Source: Lachnospiraceae bacterium
GTDB lineage: Bacteria > Bacillota > Clostridia > Lachnospirales > Lachnospiraceae
Assembly (NCBI GenBank): GCA_016284355.1
Contig: JAEEOQ010000037.1
Span: 1 to 40,505 of the forward strand
Direction of reading: 5' to 3'
Length of the DNA: 40,505 bases
Shown: one piece after another, positions 22,414 through 29,802 of the stretch
Numbering within the stretch: the stretch's first letter is position 1
Layout: the number at the start of each line of letters is the position of its first letter
Program-made: the position numbers and the translations under genes
Notes under the pieces: model-generated
The model's database searches: none
Seen by the model: the letters and a program-made list of their open reading frames with translations, nothing else
What the model was told of the DNA's origin: nothing

Positions 22414-24075
22414 ATGAAGAAGTTTTTGGCATTTGCGGCATTTTTACTGCTTATACCGATAGTTTTTTCAAAAAAAGCATATGCAAGAGACACAGGGATC
22501 AATCCTTACAGGGTTCTTTGTATAAGTTCCTATAACTATGCTTACCCTACGGTCCCGGATCAGCTTGACGGTTTTATAGACGGGCTTTCGGACCTGCCTG
22601 TGGATGTGGTCTATGAATTCATGAACGCTCAAAGCTACTATAAAGCCGCTGATTTTTCAGCGTTTCATGAATATTTTTCTTATAAGATGCAACAGAGCGA
22701 AAAATACGATCTTGTTGTGCTTTTTGACGATACCGCGCTCCATTTTGGCCTCAATTATTATGAAGAACTTTTTGACGGATTACCTATGGTTTTTTCTTGT
22801 GTAAATAACGTGGCAGATGCAGAAGTTGCATCGGCTCGTGATTACATAACAGGTACTACACAGGATCTTGATTTTGAGGCAAATATAGAGCTTGCAAGAA
22901 AACTTTTTCCTGATAGAGATCATGTTGTTCTTATAATCGACAACAGCAGCACAGCTCAGGGCGAATATAAAGAATTTCAAAGATACCTTTCAACAAGAGA
23001 AAGTGATACACCACTTGATGTATCGGTTATAAATGCTTCAAACTATTCAAAAAAAGGTCTTGAGAGAGCAATCTCTGAGATAGATCCTGATGACAGCTAT
23101 ATTCTTTATATAAGCTGCCTTGAAGACGGAGAAGGCCACTTTTACACCATGACCACAGGAACTGCTCTTATTAGAGCAAATGCTCCGAATGTTCCTGTCT
23201 GGAGACTTACTCTTGCCGATATGCAACGGGGGGTCTTTGGAGGCATCGCCTTTTCATATTATGATGCCAGTGTAAGAACCGGAGAGATGGTTGCAGAGAT
23301 CTTAAACGGCAAAGATATCAAAGACATGCCGATGGAGCAAAATTCTGCAAACCATACATATTTTGATCAGAAAGAACTTGATAGATTTTCTGTCAAAAAC
23401 AGCCTTTTACCACTCGAAGCAACCATTTTAAACGAGCACCGTACCATTAAGAATTTTTACGAGGAAAATACTCTGCTGTCAAATATAGTTATTTTGATCC
23501 TTGTTTTGGCCTCGGCACTTATTATTTTCCTTTATTATACCAACAGGCAGCGAAGCAGGCTTATTATGCAGGACTACCTTACACGTATGCCAAATAGACC
23601 GTATATTATCAGCAAACTCAGACAGGTTACCGAATCTAAGGAAAGCTTTGGTATCATTATGATGGATGTTGATTATTATAAAGAGATCAACGACAGTCTG
23701 GGGCATGATGTGGGAGATCAGCTTCTTGTAAGCATTGGCGCCAGACTTAAGGCGTTTTCAAACAAAGAACTTATTTTTGCAAGAATAGGCGGAGATGAGT
23801 TTATGGGCCTTATCTATCATGCAGATAAGGAAAAGGCTGAAAAGATCTGTAAAGACCTTGTACAGACCATGTGCCGAACCTATAACCTGCCTTCCTGTAA
23901 CGTAAATATAACTGTTTCTGTGGGAGCAGCTGTTTACCCTGCAGATACCGACGATGCAGAGCATCTTACTAATTTTGCGGATGCAGCGTTATATGAAGTA
24001 AAGAAAAACGGCAGAAACGGTTACAGAATATTTAAACCCGAATACTTAGAGAATATAGGAAAAGCTCCGCTATAG
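22414..24075 (+). CDS. Membrane-bound diguanylate cyclase with extracellular ABC-substrate-binding-like sensor
   Basis: 553 residues. A signal peptide (1-24) leads to a periplasmic-type domain at about 25-340 (YRVLCISSYNYAYPTVPDQLDGF ... GLPMVFSCVNN ... HVVLIIDNSSTAQGEYKEF), with the fold pattern of the ABC_sub_bind (PF04392) proteins. One membrane helix lies at about 355-377 and a GGDEF domain at 385-545. The active site GGDEF is intact (459-463), with DVDYYKEINDSLGHDVGDQLL upstream, so it should make c-di-GMP. The inhibitory I-site RxxD is replaced by NKEL. Start ATG 22414 has GAGGT upstream, 32 bases after metG. The ligand is unknown; a sugar or amino acid is possible. A bidirectional hairpin overlaps its stop. 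Confidence 0.9.
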   Translation: MKKFLAFAAFLLLIPIVFSKKAYARDTGINPYRVLCISSYNYAYPTVPDQLDGFIDGLSDLPVDVVYEFMNAQSYYKAADFSAFHEYFSYKMQQSEKYDLVVLFDDTALHFGLNYYEELFDGLPMVFSCVNNVADAEVASARDYITGTTQDLDFEANIELARKLFPDRDHVVLIIDNSSTAQGEYKEFQRYLSTRESDTPLDVSVINASNYSKKGLERAISEIDPDDSYILYISCLEDGEGHFYTMTTGTALIRANAPNVPVWRLTLADMQRGVFGGIAFSYYDASVRTGEMVAEILNGKDIKDMPMEQNSANHTYFDQKELDRFSVKNSLLPLEATILNEHRTIKNFYEENTLLSNIVILILVLASALIIFLYYTNRQRSRLIMQDYLTRMPNRPYIISKLRQVTESKESFGIIMMDVDYYKEINDSLGHDVGDQLLVSIGARLKAFSNKELIFARIGGDEFMGLIYHADKEKAEKICKDLVQTMCRTYNLPSCNVNITVSVGAAVYPADTDDAEHLTNFADAALYEVKKNGRNGYRIFKPEYLENIGKAPL

Positions 24076-24090
24076 CGAAGCTTTTCTTTA
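24059..24090. terminator. Bidirectional terminator between the GGDEF gene and the sugar-binding lipoprotein gene
   Basis: GAAAAGCT-C-CGC / GCG-A-AGCTTTTC around TATA (24059-24086), Ts on both sides. It overlaps the last codons and TAG stop of the rightward gene and ends two bases before the leftward gene's stop. Confidence 0.75.
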
Positions 24091-25266
24091 TTTTGCGATC
24101 AGGTTTCCGGCTGCATCTTCTTCGTAATAACCTTTACCTACAAGTTCTTCATACATATTATCTTTTGTGATCACGGTAGGCGTAAGAAGATAGGCTGATA
24201 TGGTCTCTTTTTCGTTATCATAGCTTGTGGTATCAAACTTGCATTCAAAGGGCCAATTAGCTCGCTCTATAAGATCTTCGCCCGGATTATCGCCTTTTAG
24301 CATTGCTATGGCAAGATCAAGAGTTACTATGGATTCGTTTGAAAGCTGTTTAAATACGGTCATGGTCTGCTTACCTTTTTTGATATTGATAAGATTTGCT
24401 TCGTCTGCATCCTGACCTGTAAGTATTACTGTGTTTTCTCCGGTATAATCCATTTCTATAGCCTCTGCGGTGCCAAGAGCTGTGGAATCATTAGCACAGC
24501 AAACGGCATCAAGAGTTTTCCCTGAGGCATAATAGGAATTTAATATGTTTTCAAAACGTTCTTTTGCAAGTTCTTTTGACCAGGATGAAGTGGAAGTTCT
24601 AAAAAAATCAGACTGTCCGCTTGGAACGATAAGTTTTCCTGATTCTATAAATGGGGAAAGAACATCGTAAGCACCATCGTAAAAGAACCTTGCGTTGTTA
24701 TCAGCAGGGTCACCTGAGACCATTTCGATATTATATGATCTGTCTGAATTTGCAAGGTCAAGCGCATTTACGATATATTCGCCCTGCAGCTTTCCCACAA
24801 GATAGTTATCAAAGGAAACATAGTAATCTATGTACGGAGAGCGAAGGATAAGCCTGTCGTAGGAAATAATAGGTACCTTTGATGAAGCCGCTTTTTTAAT
24901 AACATTTTCAAGGGAACTTGCGTCAATAGGAGTGATGATAAGAAGATCGGCGCCTGATTCCAGCATATATTCGATGCCGTCGATCTGCTCGTCTATAAGG
25001 TCGTTGCCGTAAGATAAAAGAACTTCAAAGCCGGCCTTTTCAAAGTTTTCTTTAAGAAACTGGCCGTCTCTGTTCCAGCGCTCTAAAGACTGTGAAGGCA
25101 TGGAAATACCGATAATGTTCCTTCCGTCATCAGAATGAGTATCGTTTATAACAAGCTCTTCTTCATCAGACTTTTTTACTGTATTAACTCCTGATTGTTT
25201 GCCGCATCCTCCAAGTGTATTAATAAGAAGAAGCGAAATCAATATAAATGCGGTTATCTTTCGCAT
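24088..25266 (-). CDS. Sugar-binding lipoprotein (periplasmic-binding-protein type 1, XylF/ChvE-like)
   Basis: 392 residues. Lipoprotein signal with lipobox LGGC and modified Cys21. The body is a type 1 periplasmic binding fold: NIIGISMPSQSLERWNRDGQFLKENFEKAGFEVLLSYGND, LLIITPIDASSLENVIKKA, VPIISYDRLI, DAVCCANDSTALGTAEAI and GQDADEANLINIKKGKQTMTVFK, a pattern of monosaccharide (xylose/multiple-sugar) binding proteins. No ABC permease or ATPase gene lies next to it, so it is an orphan; it may serve a distant transporter or hand ligand to a sensor. AAAGGA precedes ATG 25266. It is downstream of the arginase-family gene in a leftward pair. Confidence 0.88.
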   Translation of the reverse strand: MRKITAFILISLLLINTLGGCGKQSGVNTVKKSDEEELVINDTHSDDGRNIIGISMPSQSLERWNRDGQFLKENFEKAGFEVLLSYGNDLIDEQIDGIEYMLESGADLLIITPIDASSLENVIKKAASSKVPIISYDRLILRSPYIDYYVSFDNYLVGKLQGEYIVNALDLANSDRSYNIEMVSGDPADNNARFFYDGAYDVLSPFIESGKLIVPSGQSDFFRTSTSSWSKELAKERFENILNSYYASGKTLDAVCCANDSTALGTAEAIEMDYTGENTVILTGQDADEANLINIKKGKQTMTVFKQLSNESIVTLDLAIAMLKGDNPGEDLIERANWPFECKFDTTSYDNEKETISAYLLTPTVITKDNMYEELVGKGYYEEDAAGNLIAK

Positions 25267-25298
25267 AACATAATCCTTTCAAATCAGAAATCTTTTTC

Positions 25299-25997
25299 TT
25301 AAATAAGCTTTGTAAGCGAATCGTAAAGCTTTTTATTAACAGAGTCGCTTGCAAATATGTCGCCGTCTTTTGCAGTAATTTCAGGTTCTCCGCAAATATC
25401 AATCCCAAGTATGTTTCTGCTGACGGAGATGTAAGTGATAAATCCGAGTATTTCTTCAACTGTCATATTACCGTGATCCCAGTTTGTTTTAAGGATGCTT
25501 TCCTTTAACACGTCCTTATCTATTGAAACATATACAGGATAGGACGGAGCGATGACGGTATTGGTGTTGTTTATGACTTTTACTCTGCCCGCATATTCGG
25601 CAGGGATCTGTTCTTTGGCTTCTTTGGAGATACCAATAAGGAAGATCTCTTTAGCAAAGCGGTTGTTTTCTATAACATCAAGGATCCAGGAACCGCAGGA
25701 AAGGAGAGAACCAAAGGCCGAAGGCTGCATATCTGAGTGATTGTCAAATACTATAAGAGAGAAGCCTCCGTGTATCTTATCAAGCCAGAATTTGGTGGCA
25801 TAATGGTAGTTTCCGTTGTCAATAAAATGTATATCAGAAAAGGACTGGGTTTCAATGGCTTTTGCTATAGCCTTTGCAGCATCCTCATCACAATACGAAT
25901 TGGTGCCGGGAATACTCTTTAGATCAAGCATATTGTGCTTTTCTTCAAGATAAAAAGCTTCTTTTTCGTATACGCCGGAAAAATTCATTATGACCAT
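25299..25997 (-). CDS. Arginase/agmatinase-family (ureohydrolase fold) protein
   Basis: 232 residues, shorter than the usual 290-310. The metal-binding motifs are present: His65 (DNGNYHYATKF), FDNHSDMQ with Asp85, His87 and Asp89, and SIDKDVL with Asp161 and Asp163, consistent with a binuclear manganese centre. The family hydrolyses arginine, agmatine, formiminoglutamate or similar amidino compounds. The short length and divergence from classic arginase put it in the small, uncharacterised branch; the substrate is not deducible. GGAGG sits six bases upstream of ATG 25997. The gene leads a leftward pair with the lipoprotein. Confidence 0.8.
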   Translation of the reverse strand: MVIMNFSGVYEKEAFYLEEKHNMLDLKSIPGTNSYCDEDAAKAIAKAIETQSFSDIHFIDNGNYHYATKFWLDKIHGGFSLIVFDNHSDMQPSAFGSLLSCGSWILDVIENNRFAKEIFLIGISKEAKEQIPAEYAGRVKVINNTNTVIAPSYPVYVSIDKDVLKESILKTNWDHGNMTVEEILGFITYISVSRNILGIDICGEPEITAKDGDIFASDSVNKKLYDSLTKLI

Positions 25998-26028
25998 AAC
26001 ATGCCTCCTTTTTTGTACTCTAACCTAT

Positions 26029-26057
26029 ATTTTATCATATGTTTATAAAATTCGCAA
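26029..26057 (-). promoter_or_regulatory. Promoter of the arginase-lipoprotein pair
   Basis: Minus strand TTGCGA (26057-26052), 17-base spacer, TAAAAT (26034-26029). Its -35 overlaps the first of the phased repeats in front of htrA, so the divergent genes may share control. Confidence 0.55.
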
Positions 26058-26090
26058 AATCATCACAAGTCATTCACAAAGTGAACACAA
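26051..26090 (+). promoter_or_regulatory. Array of four 11-bp-phased direct repeats upstream of htrA
   Basis: Hexamers TTCGCA (26051), ATCACA (26062), TTCACA (26073) and AACACA (26084) recur every 11 bases, with the common core NCACA. A 13-bp palindrome TTCAC-AAA-GTGAA (26073-26085) overlaps the third. Eleven-base direct repeats are the usual target of OmpR/PhoB-family response regulators. They would lie over the -35 region if TATCAT (26099-26104) is the -10 for htrA. Confidence 0.5.
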
Positions 26091-26161
26091 ATTGAAGTTA
26101 TCATAGGTCTTGTAAAGATAAAGAAAGCAATTATCCTTTAAATATACAGGAGGTAAACATC

Positions 26162-27517
26162 ATGGATAACAATTACAACAACGAAAACAACAATAACAGC
26201 AATCTTTTTGGTAATGAGAGTCAGTTCTCAGCATATAACTACTACACCGGACCTTCAAATAACGGTAATTCCGGCGGATACGGAGCACCTTCTCCAAAGA
26301 AGCCAAGGAAAGGCGGAGCAGGAAAGGTGGTAGCACTTATCCTTGCAGGTGCACTTTTTGTTTCCGGTGCCGGCGCAGGCGGTGTATATGTAGGAACAAA
26401 ACTTGCAAGCGGACTTCCTGAAAACAAGGCAGAAACAGAGACTCAGGTACAGATCGCGACGCCTGATACCGATCAGAAAATATCGGTTACTCAGTCAAAC
26501 AGCAGCACAAATACTACCGCTTATGTTTCTGATGTATCCGGCATAGTTGAAAATGTTATGCCTGCCATAGTAGCGATCAACTGCACAGGTGAGTATCACG
26601 TAAGAAGCTTCTGGGGTCAGGATTACACCCAGGAAACCGGCGGAAGCGGATCGGGCATCATTATCGGACAGAACGATGAAGAGATCCTCATTGTAACCAA
26701 CAACCACGTAGTAACTATGGATAATCAGGTCAAAGATGCTGAGATTGAAGTGGTATTTAACGATGAATCAACAGCAAAAGGTACGATCAAAGGTACTGAG
26801 GCAGGCAGCGATCTTGCAGTAGTTGCCGTAAAGATGGCAGACATTAATAAAGAAACGTTAGATAATATAAAGGTGGCAACCCTTGGCGATTCAGACAGCC
26901 TTAAAGTCGGTGAGATGGCAATCGCAATCGGAAATGCCCTTGGTTATGGCCAGTCTACTACTGTAGGATATATCAGTGCTCTTCATAGAACAGTATCTAC
27001 CGAAGACTATTCAATGGAACTTATACAGACAGATGCAGCAATTAACCCAGGTAACTCAGGCGGAGCTCTTCTTAACGTAAAGGGCGAGGTTATCGGTATC
27101 AACTCTGCTAAGTATTCAGATACAAGTGTTGAGGGTATGGGCTTTGCAATTCCTATTACAGATGCCATCCCTATTATCAATGAGCTTATGAACAGAGAAG
27201 AGATCCCTGAGTCAGAGCAGGCTTATCTTGGAATAGTTGGTCAGGATGTTACGGAAGGATATCATAATGCCTACGGTATGCCGATCGGTGTATATGTATA
27301 TCAGGTAAGCCAGGGTTCACCTGCGGAAGCTGCAGGCCTTATGATGGGCGACATCATTACAGAGTTTAACGGCAAGAAGATATCTACAATGCAAGATCTC
27401 CAGACAGAACTTGCAAATCACAGATACGGAGAGCAGGTAACTCTTACTGTACAGGTTCTTACAAGAGGTGAGTATAAAGAGGAAACTCTTAACGTAACCC
27501 TTGGAAAAAAGCAATAA
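26162..27517 (+). CDS. htrA: HtrA/DegP-type membrane-anchored serine protease with PDZ domain
   Basis: 451 residues. An Asn-rich cytosolic N-terminus (1-45) precedes a membrane helix at about 56-78. The trypsin-like domain has the catalytic triad His182 (IVTNNHVV), Asp217 (GSDLAVV) and Ser299 (NPGNSGGALL). One PDZ domain covers about 350-445 (YLGIVGQDV ... SPAEAAGLMMGDIITEFNGKKI). It degrades or refolds misfolded proteins outside the membrane. AGGAGGT at 26148-26154 precedes ATG 26162. The upstream region carries 11-bp phased repeats suited to a two-component envelope-stress regulator; no such regulator is in the window. It is monocistronic, followed by a gap with a TATAAT and a hairpin. Confidence 0.95.
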   Translation: MDNNYNNENNNNSNLFGNESQFSAYNYYTGPSNNGNSGGYGAPSPKKPRKGGAGKVVALILAGALFVSGAGAGGVYVGTKLASGLPENKAETETQVQIATPDTDQKISVTQSNSSTNTTAYVSDVSGIVENVMPAIVAINCTGEYHVRSFWGQDYTQETGGSGSGIIIGQNDEEILIVTNNHVVTMDNQVKDAEIEVVFNDESTAKGTIKGTEAGSDLAVVAVKMADINKETLDNIKVATLGDSDSLKVGEMAIAIGNALGYGQSTTVGYISALHRTVSTEDYSMELIQTDAAINPGNSGGALLNVKGEVIGINSAKYSDTSVEGMGFAIPITDAIPIINELMNREEIPESEQAYLGIVGQDVTEGYHNAYGMPIGVYVYQVSQGSPAEAAGLMMGDIITEFNGKKISTMQDLQTELANHRYGEQVTLTVQVLTRGEYKEETLNVTLGKKQ

Positions 27518-27544
27518 ATGATACCATTTAACAATAAATGATTC

Positions 27545-27573
27545 TTTATTTAAAGTTCCCCTGATGTTATAAT
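27545..27573 (+). promoter_or_regulatory. Possible promoter of the GH120 gene
   Basis: A perfect -10 TATAAT at 27568-27573 with a weak -35 TTTATT 17 bases upstream. If used, the transcript would begin immediately before the hairpin at 27582-27621. Confidence 0.4.
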
Positions 27574-27581
27574 TTACATAG

Positions 27582-27626
27582 TGAGACCTTAAGGCTTTAT
27601 TATAAAGGCCCTGGGGTCTCATTTTG
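27582..27626 (+). terminator. Hairpin between htrA and the GH120 gene (terminator or 5' leader structure)
   Basis: TGAGACC (27582-27588) pairs with GGTCTCA (27615-27621), enclosing GGCTTTA / TAAAGGCC, followed by ATTTTGTTT. It could terminate htrA, or, because TATAAT lies just upstream, act as an attenuator or stabilising leader for the next gene. Confidence 0.6.
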
Positions 27627-27660
27627 TTTAGTATTTTAAAATAGGGAGGATCATGAAGGT

Positions 27661-29685
27661 ATGGTTTACTATGTTAACGCCGCAGCGGGAAGAGAGGGCA
27701 ACGGAAGCAAAGAGATGCCTTTTAAGTATATTAATGATGCGGCAAAAGTGGCAAAAGCAGGAGATGAAGTGGTTGTTGCACCCGGAATTTACAGAGAATA
27801 TGTAGACCCTGTAAATGGTGGAACGGAGGAAGCAAGGATCGTTTATCGAAGCGAAAAACTGCTTGGCGCTGTAATAACAGGAGCGGAAAGTATAAAAAAC
27901 TGGGAACGTTATGACGGTGATACATGGGTAGTAAGGATTGATAACGGTATTTTTGGAAATTACAATCCGTATACTACAGCTGTAAGAGGAGACTGGTACT
28001 TCGCTCCTGAAGTAAGACACACCGGCGCTGTATACTTAAATGATAAAATGTTATACGAGACAGTTACTCTTGAAGAGTGTTTAAAGGGCGAAGTTTACGG
28101 GCCTTCCTGGGAACCTGAGGCTTCAAAGTATAAATGGTATACAGAGCAGGATAAAAACACAACAGTAATTTATGCAAATTTTAAGGGAGCTGATCCAAAC
28201 AAAGAAAATGTCGAAATAAATGTAAGAAGAGAGTGTTTCTTCCCTTCTTCTACAGGAGTAGATTACATTACTTTTTCAGGTTTTAATGTAAATAAGGCAG
28301 CTACCACATGGGCTCCGCCTGCTTCTTTCCAGGACGGTATGGTCGGACCTAACTGGGCAAAAGGCTGGATAATAGAAGACTGTGAGATAAGCAACAGTAA
28401 ATGTGCAGGTATTTCTCTTGGTAAATATCTGGACCCTGAAAATGACCAGTATTTCTTCCATAAACATGTAAAGAGTCCTACTCAGATGGAAAGAGATGCT
28501 GTCTGCAGAGGTCAGTATCACGGCTGGCTTAAGGAAAAGGTTGGCGGCCATATCATAAGAAGATGCCATATCCACCACTGCGAACAGTGCGGTATCGTAG
28601 GACGCATGGGCTGTGTATTTTCCATTATTGAAGATAACCACATTCACAACATAAACAATATGCAGCAGCTCGGAGGTGCTGAGATTGCAGGTATCAAGTT
28701 CCATGCTGCTATTGATGTTATTTTCAGAAGAAATCATATACATAACTGTACCATGGGTATCTGGTGCGACTGGCAGGCACAGGGCACCCGTATCACTGAA
28801 AACCTCCTTCATGATAACTACAGGCCTGATAATATCCCTCAGCAAATGGGCGGAATGATGAGCCAGGATATCTTTATTGAAGTTGGTCATGGTCCAACCC
28901 TTATTGATAACAACATCATGCTTTCAAAGGCATCTGTCAGACTTGCAACCCAGGGCGTGGCGCTTGTACATAACCTTATTCTTGGCGCATTTACATCTGT
29001 CGGCGGCGGAGTTGACAGCGAGGTAAACGGAAAGAACCAGCCTCGTTATACCCCATATCACATACGTCACAGGACAGAGGTGGCAGGATTTATGTCAATC
29101 CTTCACGGTGATGACAGGTTTTATAACAATATCTTTGTTCAGAACTGGAAGCCTTCTGATAAAGATGCCAAAGAAGATATGGGCTTTGTCATGAAAGATA
29201 ACGAGGAAGTCGGAACCGCTGTATGGGATGAGTACCCGACATACGATGAGTGGATTAGCCGTTTTGATTTTGAGCATGAGCCTAATATGATGGCCCTTGG
29301 CTCCGTTCACTTTGATCATCTTCCTGTATGGTCTGAAGGTAATGCTTATTTTAACGGTGCCAAGGTCTGGAAGAAGGAGAAGGGCGCTCTTGTTAATACA
29401 AGCGATGAAGTTAAAGTTGAACTTACTGAAGAAGATGGCAAATACTTCCTTAAGACAAATGTTTACGATCTTCTTGCTGACTATAACTGCAATATGGTAA
29501 ATTCAGACATCCTCGGTAAGGCTTTTGAACCTGAGGAAAGATACGAAAACACCGACGGAACAGATATCATCTTTAACAAGGACTATCTTGAAGAGCACAG
29601 AGGACAGCGCGTTCTCCCGGGACCATTTGCAAGCAGAGAGGCTGCTGAAAAACAGCTTAATGTGATACTTGAGATAGAAAAATAA
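27661..29685 (+). CDS. GH120-family beta-xylosidase (right-handed beta-helix), cytosolic
   Basis: 674 residues, no signal peptide. The whole length resembles the GH120 beta-xylosidase of Thermoanaerobacterium (XylC): an N-terminal YYVNAAAGREGNGSKEMPF and AGDEVVVAPGIYREYV, then NPYTTAVRGDWYF, VEINVRRECFFPSSTGVDYITFSGF, GPNWAKGWIIEDCEI and CDWQAQGTRITENLLHDN. The XylC nucleophile Asp382 corresponds to Asp370 (IWCDWQAQGT) and the acid/base Glu405 to Glu407 (DIFIEVGHGP); an insertion of about 14 residues lies between them. It should trim xylose from imported xylo-oligosaccharides. ATG 27661 is 11 bases from GGAGG (27645-27649). No xylan transport genes adjoin it. The alignment is from memory. Confidence 0.85.
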   Translation: MVYYVNAAAGREGNGSKEMPFKYINDAAKVAKAGDEVVVAPGIYREYVDPVNGGTEEARIVYRSEKLLGAVITGAESIKNWERYDGDTWVVRIDNGIFGNYNPYTTAVRGDWYFAPEVRHTGAVYLNDKMLYETVTLEECLKGEVYGPSWEPEASKYKWYTEQDKNTTVIYANFKGADPNKENVEINVRRECFFPSSTGVDYITFSGFNVNKAATTWAPPASFQDGMVGPNWAKGWIIEDCEISNSKCAGISLGKYLDPENDQYFFHKHVKSPTQMERDAVCRGQYHGWLKEKVGGHIIRRCHIHHCEQCGIVGRMGCVFSIIEDNHIHNINNMQQLGGAEIAGIKFHAAIDVIFRRNHIHNCTMGIWCDWQAQGTRITENLLHDNYRPDNIPQQMGGMMSQDIFIEVGHGPTLIDNNIMLSKASVRLATQGVALVHNLILGAFTSVGGGVDSEVNGKNQPRYTPYHIRHRTEVAGFMSILHGDDRFYNNIFVQNWKPSDKDAKEDMGFVMKDNEEVGTAVWDEYPTYDEWISRFDFEHEPNMMALGSVHFDHLPVWSEGNAYFNGAKVWKKEKGALVNTSDEVKVELTEEDGKYFLKTNVYDLLADYNCNMVNSDILGKAFEPEERYENTDGTDIIFNKDYLEEHRGQRVLPGPFASREAAEKQLNVILEIEK

Positions 29686-29696
29686 AATTAATTAAG

Positions 29697-29723
29697 GCGC
29701 AGACAAAATGGTCTGCGCTTTTT
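29697..29723 (+). terminator. Terminator after the GH120 gene
   Basis: Perfect 8-bp stem GCGCAGAC / GTCTGCGC with AAAATG loop and five Ts. Confidence 0.9.
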
Positions 29724-29734
29724 GTATAATACCT

Positions 29735-29763
29735 TTGATTTTTAATCCGGTATATGATATACT
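29735..29763 (+). promoter_or_regulatory. Promoter of pcrA
   Basis: TTGATT (29735-29740), 17-base spacer, TATACT (29758-29763), 40 bases before the chosen ATG. An upstream in-frame ATG at 29764 would lie at or before the transcription start, which supports the downstream start. Confidence 0.7.
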
Positions 29764-29802
29764 ATGAGAACAGATGTTTTGATAGTTATTGGAGGAAATC
29801 TC

